Assembly: GCA_003559985.1 (NCBI GenBank)
Contig: PWJP01000274.1
Coordinates: 1 to 14,058, forward strand
Direction: 5' to 3'
Source: Saprospirales bacterium
Lineage (GTDB): Bacteria; Bacteroidota; Bacteroidia; Chitinophagales; Saprospiraceae
DNA: 14,058 nt
Under the pieces are notes generated by a model. The model was given only the letters and a program-made list of their open reading frames with translations, was not told where the DNA came from and searched no databases. Every line of letters begins with the position of its first letter. Positions within the stretch are counted from its first letter, which is position 1. A program made the translations under genes and the position numbers. Below, one piece after another: positions 1 through 8,900 of the stretch.

Positions 1-168
1 GGTAAATTAATAAATCCGGGTTTTACAGTTGACAAACTTTTTACTGCTGTGGATCCGGGGCAGGAGATAGTCCCTTTACACAAATTTAATAGTGGTAAAA
101 CCAGCCAATCTACCTCCAGGCCCTCAATCCTTATTAGCTTTGGGTTTTGTTTTGAAAAGTGTGTTTAG
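1..168 (+). CDS. Possible 3' end of an upstream gene (partial, unidentified)
   Basis: Frame 1 is open from the first base of the window to a TAG at 166-168, giving 55 codons with no start visible, so any gene here begins to the left of the window. The peptide ends in a hydrophobic/aromatic stretch (PSILISFGFCFEKCVF). I do not recognise it. The SFGF motif faintly recalls the C-terminal SFGFGG of ketoacyl synthases, but 55 residues are too few to use this. The other two plus frames have stop codons within the first ten bases. A run this long without a stop is not rare by chance, and a perfect -7-like promoter box (135-142) lies inside it, so this call is tentative. If real, it ends only 9 bases before the permease start. 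Confidence 0.35.
   Translation, partial: GKLINPGFTVDKLFTAVDPGQEIVPLHKFNSGKTSQSTSRPSILISFGFCFEKCV
135..142 (+). promoter_or_regulatory. Candidate Bacteroidota -7 box (TAGCTTTG) ahead of the permease
   Basis: TAGCTTTG matches the Bacteroidota sigma-ABfr -7 consensus TAnnTTTG exactly and ends 35 bases before the permease ATG, which is a sensible leader length. No TTG (-33 element) is present at the expected 17-23 base spacing, so the assignment rests on the -7 box alone. Confidence 0.35.
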
Positions 169-177
169 AACCTGCCA

Positions 178-1467
178 ATGGAAGAAAAGGGCGGAGAATT
201 AAGGCGAGCAATTGGGATTCCCGGTGCTGTACTGATGGGCCTGGGTTCAATCATAGGTACGGGAATTTTTGTGAGTATTGCCATTGCCACCCAGGTTGCC
301 GGGAATGGTATTGTACTCGCGATATTTTTGGCGGGAGTCCTGGCCGCCTTTAATGGTCTGAGCAGTGCACAACTGGCTGCAGCCCACCCGGTAAGCGGAG
401 GGACCTATGAATACGGATACAAATTTTTAAATCCATTACTGGGTTTTACAGCCGGTTGGATGTTTGTGGTGGCAAAATCTGCCTCAGCTGCTACCGCTGT
501 ACTCGGTTGTATTGCCTATTTGTTTTACGCATTTGACATTGACCAGACTTACGGCGCTTCGGTCTCAGCAGGACTCGCACTACTCGTAATTATTACGATA
601 TTGGTAAGTGGTGGTATCAGGCGCAGCAATCAGGCAAATAAGGTTATCACAGGGGTGACATTGGCAGGTCTGGCGGTTCTCTTATTCGTTGCGTGGTTGA
701 AAAGTGGAGTTCCGGTGGAGCCCTTGCGCGAATTATCGGTGGATTTTGAATGGAATACGACGCTTTACGCTGCTGCACTGATGTTTGTTGCCTACACCGG
801 CTACGGGCGAATAGCTACTCTTGGAGAAGAAGTACTCAACCCCAAAGTGACCATTCCCAGGGCCATTATCGCTGCCATGCTTTTCATCGTGCTGCTTTAC
901 TTGCTGGTGAGTCTCACCTCGCTGCATGTAATGGGAGCGGAGGCTTTTGGCAGGACCATAGAAGGCGATGCAGCTCCCCTGATGGCCGTCAGCAGAATAC
1001 TGGGATCCCCCGTGGTAGAGTTTATTGTCACTTTTGCTGCCATAACAGCCATGCTGGGCGTTCTGCTAAATCTACTACTCGGTTTGTCGAGAGTAATACT
1101 CAGTATGGCGCGAAGGGGTGACCTGCCCGTGAAGTTGGCAGATGTTAAAAAATCGTCCGGCAGTCCCAATGTGGCATTGTGGACCACTGCTGTGATAATC
1201 GGTATTTTGGTGATCAGTGGAGATGTATTCTTCACCTGGGCTTTCAGTGCTTTGACGGTCCTCATTTACTACTCGATTACCAATCTGGCAGCCCTTTTTA
1301 TCCCTAAAGAGTTGCGACTGTATCCGAGATGGATGGCTGTGGCAGGATTGGCTGGGTGCCTTTTCCTCGCATATTGGATTGAATCCACCATTTGGCTCTA
1401 CGGATTGGCTGTACTTTTACCGGGATTGCTCTGGCATTTTCTCAGGTTTAAGTACCGGAGAACTTAA
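178..1467 (+). CDS. APC-superfamily amino acid permease
   Basis: This is a 429-residue inner-membrane protein, close to the usual APC (amino acid-polyamine-organocation) length, with about 12 hydrophobic helices (roughly residues 15-37, 43-62, 87-117, 127-146, 153-174, 195-209, 227-249, 279-302, 332-348, 352-374, 385-400, 404-421). The first helix carries the unwound substrate-binding motif GSIIGTGIF (23-31). Other family signatures are EEVLNPKVTIPRAI (217-230), which follows helix 6, and SRVILSMARRGDLP (304-317), the cytoplasmic loop after helix 8. Members of this family take up amino acids or polyamines by secondary transport; the exact substrate cannot be read from the sequence. The ATG at 178 is the first start after an in-frame TAG at 166-168, and the following residues lead straight into helix 1. 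The C terminus is basic (RFKYRRT). It is separated from the downstream kinase by about 350 bp and appears to be a single-gene unit. Confidence 0.9.
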   Translation: MEEKGGELRRAIGIPGAVLMGLGSIIGTGIFVSIAIATQVAGNGIVLAIFLAGVLAAFNGLSSAQLAAAHPVSGGTYEYGYKFLNPLLGFTAGWMFVVAKSASAATAVLGCIAYLFYAFDIDQTYGASVSAGLALLVIITILVSGGIRRSNQANKVITGVTLAGLAVLLFVAWLKSGVPVEPLRELSVDFEWNTTLYAAALMFVAYTGYGRIATLGEEVLNPKVTIPRAIIAAMLFIVLLYLLVSLTSLHVMGAEAFGRTIEGDAAPLMAVSRILGSPVVEFIVTFAAITAMLGVLLNLLLGLSRVILSMARRGDLPVKLADVKKSSGSPNVALWTTAVIIGILVISGDVFFTWAFSALTVLIYYSITNLAALFIPKELRLYPRWMAVAGLAGCLFLAYWIESTIWLYGLAVLLPGLLWHFLRFKYRRT

Positions 1468-1816
1468 TGGAATTGAGATTTTGGCAGTTACATTTGGGAT
1501 CCGAGCGAATTAACTATTGAAAGTAGCAGTATTCCAAAATACAAGTGAATCCGGGTGGCTTCAATCCCCTTTCCACTTCATTTATTAACTTTGTCTGCCA
1601 GAATTACTGTCCAGGCTTTAAGTTGAGACCATTTTAGCGGTCATTTTTTGGAAAGGGTAAATCCACCTGCTTTTGAAACTCGCCTTTAAAATTTTCAATG
1701 AGGAAATAAGTTGCTTTTCCCGCCGGGTAAAGCATTCGGTTGGGGGTGGCTTTATTGAGTCCAAAAGTAAAAAGCTTACAATCCTTCAGGCTCTTCCAGA
1801 CCAATACGTCCTCCGA
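1468..1816 (+). other. Intergenic/leader region before the propeller kinase
   Basis: This 349-base stretch contains no convincing gene. It holds a perfect -7-like box at 1586-1593. At 1627-1649 there is a weak 4-bp hairpin (GACC/GGTC, 8-base loop) followed by six T residues. From 1673 the frame of the kinase is already open, starting with a TTG, but the 48 codons from there to 1816 have no recognisable domain and would bury the signal peptide. I therefore treat 1673-1816 as leader rather than protein. No strong terminator for the permease is visible. Confidence 0.5.
1586..1593 (+). promoter_or_regulatory. Candidate -7 box (TAACTTTG) for the propeller kinase
   Basis: TAACTTTG is an exact TAnnTTTG match in the intergenic region and in the correct orientation for the kinase. 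No TTG lies 17-23 bases upstream. If transcription starts about 7 bases downstream, the leader to the preferred TTG start at 1817 would be about 215 bases, or about 70 bases to the TTG at 1673. Confidence 0.35.
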
Positions 1817-4768
1817 TTGAAAACTGTTTATCGATTTATTTTACTGCTGGTTAGCTGTGGTTTGATGAGTGCAACCGCGTGGTCTCAGGAACTCATAGTA
1901 CCGCACAGACACTACACACCCCACGATGGTCTGCCGGGAATTGTCAATCAGCAAGCCATGGAGGACAGTAGGGGCTATGTCTGGATCGCCAGTAATGAGG
2001 GTATAGCCTTTTTCAACGGCTACGAATTCAAAATGATCGAGGACCATCCGGGTTTCAGTAACGAGTTCATACATTTTATCGAGGAGGACCGGGATGGGCG
2101 GATGATGTTTCTCAGTGAAACCAACCTGACCATTTACGACGGGCGCGAGTTCCTCACCCTACCTCTGCAGGGCAGGTCCTCGCGCGGGGTAATTCTCCTA
2201 CCCGAAGATGATAAATCACCCATTGTTGCTACCGGAAGCTTAACATCCCTGCAAGTTTTTGAAGTAGTTCAGGACAGCCTGATTGAAATAAAGCCTGTAC
2301 GGGCAAGCCGCGGTGACAGAGTCAGGCTCAGGGGGAGAGAGAGAATGATTACAGTCCAGGAGGACAGGTTTTATTTTTTGACTACTTGTAATACCGTAAA
2401 ATACCAACTTTTTGACCGTTTTGAAGTACTCCCAACCAATTTGCCTGAACTGACTATTTTCCCGGAAATTGGTTTTGTAATGTACCGGCAACTCGATCCA
2501 CCCTTCGATTATTTTACCTTCAAACGCACCAGCCGGGAGTTCATCGAAATATCCTCTGTGGGTGAGTTTTACAAAGAATACCGGGATCGCTACACCCTTC
2601 ACCGCAATCCACCCGAAAAAAATGGGGAGTATCTCTATCTTTCTGAAAGGCAAACTCATAAGCCGGCACCTGATCTCCAAGGGCATTTTATTTGGCTTGC
2701 ATTCAAGGATCGCAGTGGACAATTGTGGACTTTAACTGACAACGGCCTGTATAAGTTTTTTCTGAATGGGATATTTCAGTTGGAGTCAGAGCCGGCTTCC
2801 ACCATTTGGGGCGTGTCAGAATGGGGGGACAGATTGTTCTTTCACTCTTATCTAAATGGATTGTTCTACCGGGAAGAAGGAGAGTGGAAAAATATCCCTA
2901 ACCAGCACAGCAACGGAGAGTTGTTTCCCGGAAGGGCTGTAAGTAGCAACAGCCACCACTTTGTACCTGCCTGGGATGGCATTTTTGTCGTGGATAAAAA
3001 CTTCAATACCCATTTCTTGAAAACAGACCGCTTTGCGGAGGGCCTGCATTTTGACAGCTTGACCAATGAGTTGTTTGCAGCGGATGAAAACAACCTCTAT
3101 ATTTTTGACGGTGACAATTTGGACCGGCTTGACCATTTTCAACTCCCACCAAAGGCCACAGGGGTAGGGATTTTTAGTATAAGGCAATCTGGCAGGTATC
3201 TGTGGCTCGCAGGCCCCGGGGGTGTGATGCGCTTTAACAGAGAAGCAGAGACTTTTGACACTTTTACCCTTTCCGGTGACAAGCTGCCCTGCAAAAGTGC
3301 CGTCAATATTTTCGAAGATGAGTGGGGTGAAATCTGGGTCACCGGAAATTGCGGTCTTATGTGGTGGAATGACGCCAAAGGGCAATTTGAGCTGATGGAG
3401 GGGTTCGAAAAAAACACCTCCCTGGTTGATTTGATTGATCTTGGGGATGGGAAATACCTGGTTAGCGGAAGCACGGGGCTTTTTGCCATTGAGATTTTAC
3501 GCGATAACGACCCTTCACGCCTTAGAATTCTCAAGGAATTTAATCAGTACAACGGTTTTGATGGTATAAAGCCCTTTTTGACCGGATTTTTCAGGGATTC
3601 CAGGGATCAGATATGGATACCTACCGCCACGGGTACTTACCTGGTAGATTTGGGCATGCTCAATTTGGAGTCGAGTGAGGCAGAACTAAAGCTCACCTCC
3701 ATCGATGATTGCCGCTTTCCTTTTAACCAGGAAAAAGATACCGTTTACAAATTGCCCTATGGAAAGAATTTTGTGGATGTGGGGTTTGATATGGTCTCCT
3801 TCAACTGGCCTGGTAATCCCGGGTTCCAGTACCGCCTTTCTGAAAGTGATGAATGGAGTTTGCCCCAGCGCGACCAACTCATTCGCCTCATTGAACTGGA
3901 TCACGGTACTCACGAATTGGCAATCCGGGCCGTATTTAATGACCGGAATGAAGAGTACTGGCCCTACCTCACGACAAGGGTTAAGGTGCAACTGCCGGTT
4001 TGGAGACGGAGTTGGTTCCCATTGTTTGCCGGTGGGTTTGTGCTATTTTCGGCACTGGTCATTGCCGGTTCCTGGTTGTACAATTGGCGAATCAGGCTGA
4101 ACCAATTCAAATTACACAACCACCTCCAATTGATTCAAATTCACGCACTGGAAGCACAACTCGATCCCCACTTCATCTTCAACGTGTTGTCCAACATCCA
4201 GAAAAAGGTGGTTTTGGAGCAACCGGAAGAAGCCAACAATATGATTGTCAAGTTGGGAAAACTTATGCGGAGGTACCTGGAGTCAGTAGAGACCGGCCTT
4301 GAGAGCAGCAAGGATATCCACCGTACGAACCTGACCAACGAACTGGAATTAATCAATCTCTATCTCGAATTTGAGATGGAAAAATACCCTGGCAAGTTCA
4401 CCTACGAAATCGACGTAGCTACAGATATCGATACAGATAAAACAGTAATCCTGCCCATGTTGATTCAACCATTCGTTGAGAACTCGATAAAGCATGGATT
4501 TTCAGGAATAAACAAAATAGGCGAGATTAAAATAAAGCTCTTCCGCCGGAACAGCAGACTTGTCATCGAGATAAAAGACAATGGAGTCGGTCGCGCTGTC
4601 GCTGAGAAACAAAAGCGAGAGCAAGATGCCAAACCACACCGCTCTAAGGGAACCATGTTGGTTAAGAGACGCATTGAATTGCTTCAGAAACTCGGCTACC
4701 GGGTTGAAATGACCATTGAAGACCGGTCGCCCGGTACTTTGGTAAGGATTTTTAGTCCGGTTTTTTAA
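1817..4768 (+). CDS. LytS-type sensor histidine kinase with periplasmic two-component propeller
   Basis: This is the sensor half of a two-component system, 983 residues from the chosen start. The order is: signal peptide (1-24, begins MKTVYRFILLLVSCG), a long periplasmic beta-propeller with recognisable Reg_prop units (DSRGYVWIASNEGI 50-63, KDRSGQLWTLTDNGLY 297-312, EDEWGEIWVTGNCGL 500-514, RDSRDQIWIPTATGTY 593-608), a Y_Y_Y domain (about 642-727), one membrane helix (733-755), a short helical linker, then a LytS/YehU-type His_kinase domain. The phospho-acceptor is H785 in LDPHFIFN, the N box is VENSIKHG (887-894), and the G box is DNGVG (921-925). There is no receiver or AraC domain, unlike the hybrid two-component systems of Bacteroides, so it must act through a separate regulator, almost certainly the LytTR protein that follows. 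No ATG precedes the signal peptide. I chose TTG at 1817 because it gives a textbook signal peptide; a TTG at 1673 would add 48 residues. LVSC (11-14) also resembles a lipobox, but the signal peptidase I site after AWS is as likely. The ligand is unknown. Confidence 0.9.
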   Translation: MKTVYRFILLLVSCGLMSATAWSQELIVPHRHYTPHDGLPGIVNQQAMEDSRGYVWIASNEGIAFFNGYEFKMIEDHPGFSNEFIHFIEEDRDGRMMFLSETNLTIYDGREFLTLPLQGRSSRGVILLPEDDKSPIVATGSLTSLQVFEVVQDSLIEIKPVRASRGDRVRLRGRERMITVQEDRFYFLTTCNTVKYQLFDRFEVLPTNLPELTIFPEIGFVMYRQLDPPFDYFTFKRTSREFIEISSVGEFYKEYRDRYTLHRNPPEKNGEYLYLSERQTHKPAPDLQGHFIWLAFKDRSGQLWTLTDNGLYKFFLNGIFQLESEPASTIWGVSEWGDRLFFHSYLNGLFYREEGEWKNIPNQHSNGELFPGRAVSSNSHHFVPAWDGIFVVDKNFNTHFLKTDRFAEGLHFDSLTNELFAADENNLYIFDGDNLDRLDHFQLPPKATGVGIFSIRQSGRYLWLAGPGGVMRFNREAETFDTFTLSGDKLPCKSAVNIFEDEWGEIWVTGNCGLMWWNDAKGQFELMEGFEKNTSLVDLIDLGDGKYLVSGSTGLFAIEILRDNDPSRLRILKEFNQYNGFDGIKPFLTGFFRDSRDQIWIPTATGTYLVDLGMLNLESSEAELKLTSIDDCRFPFNQEKDTVYKLPYGKNFVDVGFDMVSFNWPGNPGFQYRLSESDEWSLPQRDQLIRLIELDHGTHELAIRAVFNDRNEEYWPYLTTRVKVQLPVWRRSWFPLFAGGFVLFSALVIAGSWLYNWRIRLNQFKLHNHLQLIQIHALEAQLDPHFIFNVLSNIQKKVVLEQPEEANNMIVKLGKLMRRYLESVETGLESSKDIHRTNLTNELELINLYLEFEMEKYPGKFTYEIDVATDIDTDKTVILPMLIQPFVENSIKHGFSGINKIGEIKIKLFRRNSRLVIEIKDNGVGRAVAEKQKREQDAKPHRSKGTMLVKRRIELLQKLGYRVEMTIEDRSPGTLVRIFSPVF

Positions 4769-4813
4769 TAGCATTAAAGGCAAAAAAATCAACTGACATA
4801 AATTATCGTGTTT

Positions 4814-4835
4814 CCCAGGGTCTTTTATGCCTGGG
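4814..4835 (+). terminator. Inverted repeat downstream of the kinase, possible weak terminator
   Basis: CCCAGG at 4814-4819 pairs perfectly with CCTGGG at 4830-4835 across a 10-base loop, 46 bases after the kinase stop codon. The stem is short and only TAGTTT follows, without a proper T tract, so termination would be weak. It could instead be an operator-type palindrome or chance. Confidence 0.3.
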
Positions 4836-4912
4836 TAGTTTCACGGCCATTTTTAGTAAAAATAATAAATGTTGCGAAGGACTGAGACCAGGGATCCCAT
4901 CCAAATTTTACC

Positions 4913-4920
4913 TATCTTTG
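4913..4920 (+). promoter_or_regulatory. Candidate -7 box (TATCTTTG) for the LytTR regulator
   Basis: TATCTTTG is an exact TAnnTTTG match in the gap upstream of the regulator and in the correct orientation. It would give a leader of about 175 bases to the ATG at 5104. No TTG is found at the usual -33 spacing. A competing arrangement closer to the gene is TTG 4977-4979 with TATACTTTG 5004-5012, which has three rather than two bases between TA and TTTG. Confidence 0.35.
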
Positions 4921-5103
4921 AATTCAAATATTTCAATTGCGTGAAAATTACGGAACCGTTTTTTCACCACAGCAGGTTGATTATAGTAGTCATCAACCAA
5001 AATTATACTTTGCTATAACCAATGTAAAATATATACCAAAGACAAAAACAGGGTAAAGCGACCATCGATGTGGTGATTGCCCATGCTAAATGGAATTTCA
5101 AAT

Positions 5104-5883
5104 ATGAAGTTAGATGCCATCATAGTGGAGGACTCCCGGGACAATCTGGAAGTTCTGCAACATTTTATCAAAAAGTATTGCCCGCGACTCAATATTACTG
5201 GGACTGCAGCAACCATCGAGGAGGCTGAAAAATTAATCTTGTCGCAAAACCCCGACCTCGTTTTTCTGGATATTGTCCTGGACGGTAGAAAGAGTTTTGA
5301 ACTGCTGGAGCAATTGGAATCGTCGAGTGGAATTAACTTCATGATTATTTTTGTCACTGCACATTCCCGCTTTGATTTTGCAGAAAAAGCCATTGATTAC
5401 TCTGCCGTTGGATATCTGACCAAGCCCGTGGACAAAGACAAGTTGAAGTTTGCAGTGAGCAAGGCTATTCGCCTACATCCCCATTATTCCCTTTCGGAGA
5501 TTCGCGAAACACTCTCTCAACTCGAAAATAAAAAGCTCAATCAGCCCGAGTTTTTTAAGATAATTAAATTCAATCAGGTGATAAAAACAGTAAAGCCTGA
5601 GGAGGTGTCGCATATTGTCGCCGAACGGGACATATCTAATGTTTGCCTGACCAATGGCGACGAAGAAAAAAGCAGCCGCTCATTGGGGTTTTACCAACAA
5701 GAGCTGGAAAATCACCCCAGTTTTTTTCGCATCCACAACCAAACCCTTGTCAATATCAGGCAGGTTTCCGAGATCAACCGCAGGGACAATCTCGTCATCT
5801 TGCGGAATGGTAAGAAGCTAAATTGTTCTCGAAGGATGGGAAGAGCACTCTACGATTACCTGGCCAGCAGAAATTACGATTGA
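5104..5883 (+). CDS. LytTR-family response regulator
   Basis: This is a 259-residue cytoplasmic response regulator of the AlgR/LytR type. The N-terminal receiver domain (about 1-125) has all key residues: acidic pair E9/D10 in IIVEDS, phospho-acceptor D56 in LVFLDI, T85 in IFVTAHS and K107 in YLTKPVD. A linker of about 25 residues leads to a LytTR DNA-binding domain (about 150-255) with the family patterns HIVAERDISNVCL, FFRIHNQTLVNI and LNCSRRMGRAL. LytTR proteins bind short direct repeats in promoters. I chose the ATG at 5104 because MKLDAIIVEDS begins directly with receiver strand 1. The frame is open further upstream (ATG 5083, TTG 5077), but those starts add residues with no counterpart in receiver domains. 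It follows the propeller LytS kinase on the same strand, the standard cognate pairing. Its targets are unknown. It converges on the giant repeat-protein gene, with 49 bp between the stops. Confidence 0.92.
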   Translation: MKLDAIIVEDSRDNLEVLQHFIKKYCPRLNITGTAATIEEAEKLILSQNPDLVFLDIVLDGRKSFELLEQLESSSGINFMIIFVTAHSRFDFAEKAIDYSAVGYLTKPVDKDKLKFAVSKAIRLHPHYSLSEIRETLSQLENKKLNQPEFFKIIKFNQVIKTVKPEEVSHIVAERDISNVCLTNGDEEKSSRSLGFYQQELENHPSFFRIHNQTLVNIRQVSEINRRDNLVILRNGKKLNCSRRMGRALYDYLASRNYD

Positions 5884-5932
5884 TGGCGTCGAAGACTTTA
5901 GGAAAATGCCTCTTCACCTGGAGAGTGACCAC

Positions 5933-8900
5933 TTAAAACCGCCAGTTTAATCCCCCCGACAATCTGCTGACAGGACCATCAACTGGCATTTGGGTTGTAA
6001 TATCCACCCCACCGTAAACTTCTGCAGAGCCCCATTGTCTGTAAATCGAGAATGAAAAATCCAATTCCATTCCGTCCATTGAGACGGGGTCCCAAAAGTT
6101 ACTGAATCCCGCCCCCTGAAAACCGTGGGCACTTAAACGTCGATATCCGGCCGTCAAAGCTGTTTCGGCCGTAAACGAACCCAATCCCATCCTGGCGACC
6201 GGACCCATAGAAAGTCTTGAGGACCGGATATTTATGCCGACAGACCCCTCCTCCCAATTGAAGTGTTGTACTCCCGAAAGATGTCGGAAGTCGGTTTTCC
6301 ATCCCAATGGAAGATTATCCAGGGGGTAGTAGTTCAATTCTACAGCCGTTTTTGAATTCCAGTAAATCCAGGTGCTCACATCTTCCCCATTTTCATCCCA
6401 GGGATTCTCCATCACTGTCAACTCCCAATCCCATTTTTCCATCTCCGCATTTCCAACTCCGTTCTTCCACCGCAATACGAGTGGACTGTTGGCTGTGCCA
6501 AGGGTAACGGTCAGCACCTCTGAGGCGCAATTTAAATCATCGAATACCTGGACTTCATAAGTGCCCACGGGCAGGTCATCAAATTCATAAACCTGACCGG
6601 ATGTGGTACCGTGGAATTCATTATTCAGATAAAGTGAATAGGATGGGCTGCCGCCGGTCATCGATACTGCTATGGAACCATCACTCTGATTAGGTCCACT
6701 TGGATTGGTGGTACTTGCCATTGAGAGTTCAACAGATGGCCCGGTAAGGTGTAGTTCTCCTTCAATACTTTGAGTGCATCTGGACGCATATCCCTGAGGC
6801 AATGCAGTAACCTGGTAAAGACCGGCCTCCAGATAACCAAAGTAATCACTGAGGTCAACCGCTTGTGGCAGTACGAAGAACGAGAAATTAGAAATTCCGG
6901 GGCCATTAACCGTTACCCTGACAGGCCTGCCTTCAGGATGTCGCAGGTTTAAAGTTATCTCGGGCCCGTTGTAACATCCCTCTGAAAAGAATTGGCTATC
7001 TGTAATCCAATTGGGTTCTAGTTCTTCGAGCGTAGTATTGAAAATCAAACTGCACTGTAGCAACTGGTTTGTTATAGTTACCTCGTATTCGCCTGCACTC
7101 AAATCCTCAATCAGGGGACCTTGAGCACCATTGCTCCACTGGAACGTGTAATCCCCCGGCGGGTCGGGAACCACCTCCAGTGAACCATTGCTAAAATCAC
7201 AATCGGGGTTTTTACTTATAAATTCCACCTCAAAATCACAGGGAGGTAACTCAACCACTATGGTCAATAAACCAGTGTCTAAAGTGCCGCAGACATCCTC
7301 TACGAAAAATTGTACCTCAATGACACCCTTCTCGGGGATGGTGGATTTAAAACTTCCCAAACCCAGCGAATCGACCATCAAATTCCCAAAATCTGGTGGC
7401 TCGACATCTGTCACCCTGAGTTGTGAACCGAGCGCATTTGCCAACAGATTAAATCCCACCGAATCCCCTGAAAAAACCTCAATTTCTTTATCCTGCACCT
7501 CGACCGGCAGTGTTTCTTCGACAAGCTCCAAAACCAAACTGTCGCTAAGTTCGCATTCGAGGGATTTATCGCGGACTACAATGAGGTATTCACCCGGGTC
7601 GATATCGAGAAATTCCGATAGTGCGATTGCACTTTCCATTGTTTCAATGACTTCACCTTCCTCCGGCCCTTCAACAATCAGTTCAAAATCCCCATCACCG
7701 AGACTCATCAACTCCAGTTCTATTTCACCCTCTTCAATACAGCTGGGATTCTCCAAACTAAAGGATTCGATATATTTCGGCGCCCTTTCAGGAATGGTGT
7801 AGGGTATGGTGATGGTGTCGGATTCAAATCCCTCTCCCGATAAAATAAGCACGACTTCATAGTCTCCTGCACTTTGGTCTTTGAGCGTGTCTGCAGTACT
7901 TTCATCGTGCCAGACCAATTCGTAATCGCAGGGTGTTTCAATCTCAAAATAAGCCGCACCATTGGATAACCCACAGTCTGCCGTATCGATGGTTATTTCA
8001 TATTCTCGCTCGCACTCGAGTGGCAGTATTTCTATAAAGACCAGACCAGTATCTTTTCCTCCGCAGCTGTCCACCAACACATAGAAAAAATCAACTTCAC
8101 CGATAAAATTCCCTCCGGGGATATAAGTCATTTCCCCGGTGGAATCCAGTTCAAGACTTCCTTCGTCCGGCTCACTGTGGGATTCGACTGAGAGTATGTG
8201 TCCAATGTCGTTGCTGATAATTTTGGCAACCAGGGTGTCGGTTATCAGGACTTCAAAAGTGTCATTCACTGCATATGGTGAAAGATTTTCCAGTTCAAAT
8301 TCGTATGTTTCAGTGCATTGAGTGGCCGTATCAGTTATTGTTAGATGATATGTGCCGGGGGGCAGGTTTTCAATAAAAGAGCTGTCCACGCCATTGGACC
8401 AATCGAAAATCAAGTCTTCATTTCCGTTGGTTTCTGCACTAATGGAGCCGTTGGTCATCCCACAATCGGGATGAGAAATTTCAATGTCCACGGCGATATC
8501 ACAGGGCAGAACATGTATTCTGAGCGTTGCTGTCTTCTCCTGCCCACAGGTATCCACAGCGGTGTACTCCATCATTATTTCCCCGCTTTGGTCCTCCGGA
8601 GCCCAATAGGTAAAAGCTCCGTCCTCTGCCACTTCTATCTCTCCAAAATCGGGTTCGTCAATTGCAGTCCATTCTAAACCGGTTCCCAGGTCGTTTGCAA
8701 GCAGGTTGCCACTCACTTCTTCTCCTTGCAAAAGAGTGGTTTCCACATCAATGAGAACCATTTGCAGCGGCAATTCTTCCAGACTTATCTGTTGCTGTGA
8801 GGCGCATTCCTCACCGGCTGTTTCGTCGTAAACGGTGAGTGTGTATTCACCTTCAGAGAAAAATTCCCCCTCCCATATTTCTGTCAGTGAATAACTGCCC

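Larger units (their letters stand above)
4769..5103 (+). other. Intergenic region between sensor kinase and response regulator
   Basis: This 335-base gap is AT-rich and contains no supported gene. It contains an inverted repeat at 4814-4835, an exact -7-like box at 4913-4920, and a second, looser promoter-like arrangement (TTG at 4977-4979, 24 bases, TATACTTTG at 5004-5012). The size of the gap and these elements suggest that the regulator can be transcribed separately from the kinase. Confidence 0.5.

Noticed and set aside
26..34. ACAGTTGAC resembling a LytTR-binding half site
   Set aside because: It is a single imperfect copy with no partner at 12-13 base spacing, so it is indistinguishable from chance.
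1627..1649. GACC/GGTC hairpin followed by six T residues, possible terminator or attenuator
   Set aside because: The stem has only four base pairs. It lies 160 bases after the permease stop and downstream of the next candidate promoter. It is too weak to call.
2240..3534. Minus-strand open frames of 130-177 codons under the propeller kinase
   Set aside because: The plus-strand frame has repeated propeller motifs across the same region, while the antisense frames show no motif and overlap one another.
5884..5932. Bidirectional terminator between the convergent regulator and giant genes
   Set aside because: Only short 4-base complementarities (for example TCAC/GTGA) are present, with no T tract on either strand.
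5936..6200. Type IX secretion C-terminal sorting domain on the giant protein
   Set aside because: The expected closing motifs of such domains (a G-x-Y-x-x-x-I/V strand followed by a short K-rich end) are absent. The segment ends in an aromatic barrel-like strand instead.
7188..7802. A 204-codon plus-strand open frame, serine/threonine-rich
   Set aside because: It lies antisense to the giant repeat gene. Its low-complexity Ser/Thr/Lys composition is what the opposite strand of Glu/Asp/Gly-rich coding sequence gives. No domain is visible.
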